Positions 45,501 to 47,720 of a stretch of DNA of 47,720 nt are shown piece by piece. The position numbers and the translations under genes were made by a program. How positions within the stretch are numbered: position 1 is the first letter of the stretch; each line of letters opens with the position of its first letter. Source of the stretch: Gryganskiella cystojenkinii (taxonomy: Eukaryota; Mortierellomycota; Mortierellomycetes; Mortierellales; Mortierellaceae); NCBI GenBank assembly GCA_015852425.1, contig JAAAIG010000219.1, positions 1 through 47,720 of the forward strand. The letters are read 5' to 3'. Below the pieces are notes generated by a model. The model saw nothing but the letters and a program-made list of their open reading frames with translations, was not told the DNA's origin and did no database searches.

Positions 45501-45601
45501 ACGATAACAACGTCATGGTCAAGGTCGAGGATGCCGGGGCTGACGAAAAGATGAAGAAGGCGGCGGCGATACGTCGACCCATCAAGAAGATGAAGGTTTA
45601 A
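42571..45601 (+). CDS. Unrecognised nuclear-looking protein, 802 aa
   Basis: Three exons, 42571-43150, 43670-44679 and 44783-45601, keep frame and give 802 aa. No family recognised. Order: a Ser/Thr/Pro-rich and Asn-rich N terminus; a helix (HRILDHCFHLSIETRLKQAE) with a basic DDWRRRQRSLVDE; after intron 1, HCQLTSMVFGRFDVASS-like sequence, then a His/Cys/Arg cluster (SYAYCRRHHRRDCKRTCC) that could bind zinc; poly-Asn; a conserved-looking segment (LTDAIPAFLKCSAMSYRDIAKC to EGWYRLLLEMMTQAVIESYLC); a linker; FLTLNGSSLEQHFVALANKYP; and an acidic, Ser-rich tail ending RRPIKKMKV, a possible nuclear localisation signal. The look is that of a fungal transcription or chromatin factor; this is inference. 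Intron 1 is long (519 bp) and might hide an exon. Confidence 0.75.
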
Positions 45602-46078
45602 ACTTCTCTCTCTCTCCTCCTCCTCCTCCTCTCTCTCATCCTTTCTCTCTTTCTTTCGTTGGTTATATTCCTTTTTTTTTTCTCCGGTATACCCTTTCGT
45701 CCCTCCCTGTTCCCTTGTCCTTGTAGTTCTCTGTCCTGTAATTTTTTAGTACCACTAACGCCTTTTCTGTCCTGTTTTTTTCATGTATTTTTATCCCGCA
45801 ATGATATCCTCTTTAGTAATAAAACCAAAACTTTGAACGACATAACAATCATACCATGGCACGAGAAACATATAACACAAAAAGAATAGCAGTATCAGTT
45901 TATTGACAATTGAACATGGCATTGGCGAAAAGTCATCACTTGTTGTAGCTGCATAAGAACAAAAGTGTTTTAAGTTGTTGACGTTTGGATTGATGATCAA
46001 TTTCTGAAACATGGGATCTTGTTCTAAATGTGTGAGGAAGTTTTTTAATGGACCTTGACTCGTCGAACGAAGGCAGGT
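45602..46078. other. Intergenic region
   Basis: 3' flank of the 802-aa gene and of the decayed monooxygenase. A (CTCCTC)n tract at about 45608-45640 and AATAAAAC near 45818 are seen; no gene. Confidence 0.6.
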
Positions 46079-47314
46079 TCAGCAGGCTCTTGCCGCCTTG
46101 CTAGCTTCCTCCGTGGCCACACTGGCATAGGCTCTCATCTCGGCTTTATACTCGGTAAGATGAGCCTTCTTGATCGCTTCAGAGAGTAGAGCAGCATCTC
46201 GGACAGCGGTGTTGGCACCGGATCCTCCGGTCGGGGGCATGGGGTGAATCCCATCTCTCAAAAAAAATTGACTTTGATAGAACGCTTTCAAGGCTTAATC
46301 ACGAGGTTGGTCGCGAACAACTTCAAGGTTGAGGTCTGGTCCGTGAATTGCAATTCAAACAACTTGCGGATTCGGGGACTCATGTCCTGGGTAAGCTTCA
46401 AGGCATGTTTCCCAGCGCGCTATTGCGCCAGCCTGTAAACGTCATCATCGTTCTTGAACTCAAAGAGCTCCATGAGGCTAATCAGAACCTAGTAGACATA
46501 ATCAGGAGTGTTGATCAATCAATCGTTAGATTCCTGTGCCACGTCTTGGTCCATCGGACGGGTTCGAGAAACAAAGTGACTGAACGTGCATCCTTTATCA
46601 TAGTCATGGATTTCATGGCCTCCTCGGAGAAGGTGTTTGTCAAGTCAGCAGTCATGAGGGTCTTGCCATAGATGACTCGATCGTGGTATCGACAAGTTTC
46701 AGATCTTGGAGGACTTGGTGGCGAACTAGTGAATAGATACTATCCGCACCGATCAAAAGTCGTCCGACTGCTAAAATTCCGTCCTTGAAATATGCGATAA
46801 CTCTCTGGTCTTCCTCGACTTTTTCTTTATCAACAATTCCGAACCGTTCAAAGGCTTTGTCAAACTCGACCTGATCCTCCAATCCGACCGTGCGTCGGAA
46901 GGTCTCGCGATCGGCTGTATAAGGTCCCAACATTGGTCCATCCTCAGGATTATGCACGGGGATGCGGAGCCCACGTGGTTGTTTTTTGTCCTATCGGCCG
47001 ATTACTGGACCACGGTCACTTCCTGCGCGATCAAGTTGGCCGTGCTCAGGCGCATCTCGGCACAAGTGCGCTCAAACGATTGGAAATGTTTCTCGGTCAA
47101 CGCTCTTTTGAGGGCAAGGTCACCTTGAGGACCAATCCGTGCACGGTAGCCCTGAGTACGAAAACCTGGGGATGCGACACGTTCGAAGATGCTGAAGGGG
47201 ATCCCAGCCTTTTTCAGGTGTTGGATAAGAGTCAACCCACCGAGATCGACACCAATTATCAGAACGCAATTATCTTTGTGTTGGTGGCGCGTTGTTGATG
47301 TTGCTGGCGGTCAT
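46079..47314 (-). pseudogene. Decayed FAD-dependent aromatic-ring monooxygenase
   Basis: Minus-strand fragments follow the order of a group A flavin monooxygenase (salicylate-hydroxylase type). N terminus: VLIIGVDLGGLTLIQHLKKAG with FSIFERVAS, a Rossmann GxGxxG whose second Gly is Asp. Middle: YTADRETFRRTVGLEDQVEF and GRLLIGADSIYSLVR (the GAD motif). C-terminal: DGIHPMPPTGGSGANTAVRD, the FAD-ribityl DG motif. Breaks: the ATG at 47314 is one base out of frame with VLIIG; a stop follows VTVVQ; the frame shifts between DTTIES and YGKTLMTADL; stops follow NLTID and precede the DG motif. Too many lesions for introns alone. A downstream frame ends at 46079. Confidence 0.7.
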
Positions 47315-47720
47315 TGTGGGTTGTTTCTTGTTTCGCCGGTTGGACGTGTGCGGAGTTGGATGGGCAAGGTAAAAAGTGTGGTGTTTGTAGTGGTTGTAGT
47401 GGATGGAAGATTGATATTGTTGATAGGTGCTGTTGTATTTGGTGCTACATATGCTGCTGCTGCTGCTGTTGGTAGTTCATAGGGGAGGGACCGTTGTCAC
47501 GAAGGTTCATGGCATCAAAGAACACGTCAAGCTGCTTGGTGGTCATGACTTGATGGTTTTCTTTTTTTGTTTTGTATCAAAGTTGCAGAAGAAGAGGGCT
47601 GTTCAAGGATTGCCACCCTGTCAAAGAAAACAACGACCAGCACATGGTATTTTTCTTCTTGCAACCCCTTTCTCCAAAATCGCATCAGCGAACGACCAGC
47701 TCTCTCTCTCTCCCCCCCCC
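47315..47720. other. 5' flank of the decayed monooxygenase
   Basis: No gene seen. Short CTG/TTG-rich runs (about 47450-47470) and, at the window end, (CT)n followed by nine C. Confidence 0.5.

Overview
This is a eukaryotic, fungal window. Genes are split by short GT-AG introns (about 75-520 bp), promoters carry long pyrimidine tracts, and the proteins are fungal. The gene set fits an early-diverging fungus of the Mortierella type (Mucoromycota/Mortierellomycota): Gemin2 and STRAP are kept, there is a fungal phytochelatin synthase and a CYS3/MetR-like bZIP, and decayed F-box/LRR-like, XPG-like and FAD-monooxygenase copies sit between the housekeeping genes. The taxon is my inference; no search was run. 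Exon borders were placed by hand from splice signals, reading frame and family knowledge.

Layout. 0.3-1.8 kb (-): cardiolipin synthase. 2.4-4.4 kb (+): phytochelatin synthase with a mitochondrial-like leader. 4.6-5.6 kb (-) RSA3-like ribosome assembly factor, divergent from RPL35 (+, ends 7002). 8.5-9.1 kb (+): a ubiquitin-like/eS31 fusion whose ubiquitin part is very divergent. 9.8-10.7 kb (+): predicted single-pass membrane protein. 11.1-12.7 kb (-) STRAP and 13.0-14.1 kb (+) CWC15 share a 339-bp divergent promoter. 14.4-14.8 kb (-): small unknown protein. 15.4-16.9 kb (+): alpha-arrestin-like gene, followed by a decayed tandem copy at 17.3-18.0 kb. 18-20.5 kb: mostly empty. 20.6-22.3 kb (+): bZIP factor. 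23.6-24.9 kb (+): GPR1/FUN34/YaaH membrane protein. 26.2-27.7 kb (+): TFIIH subunit TFB4.

The stretch from 27.8 to about 35 kb is accessory: an LRR-like relic, a minisatellite, a cysteine-rich secreted protein, a class II tRNA-like gene on the minus strand, a second small cysteine-rich secreted protein with a truncated relative nearby, a 64-bp tandem duplication and a decayed XPG/FEN-like nuclease. 35.6-36.9 kb holds two small unknown genes. 37.8-38.7 kb (-) is UTP11, 38.9-40.2 kb (+) is Gemin2, 42.6-45.6 kb (+) is an 802-residue unrecognised nuclear-looking protein, and 46.1-47.3 kb (-) is a decayed FAD monooxygenase.

Themes: ribosome production (RSA3, RPL35, eS31 fusion, UTP11) and RNA splicing/SMN function (STRAP, Gemin2, CWC15) are over-represented. 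I found no CRISPR array, no intact transposon and no rRNA. The most unusual items are the degenerate ubiquitin moiety on eS31, the paired SMN-complex genes, the secreted-protein remnants and the tRNA-like gene with a 26-nt anticodon loop.
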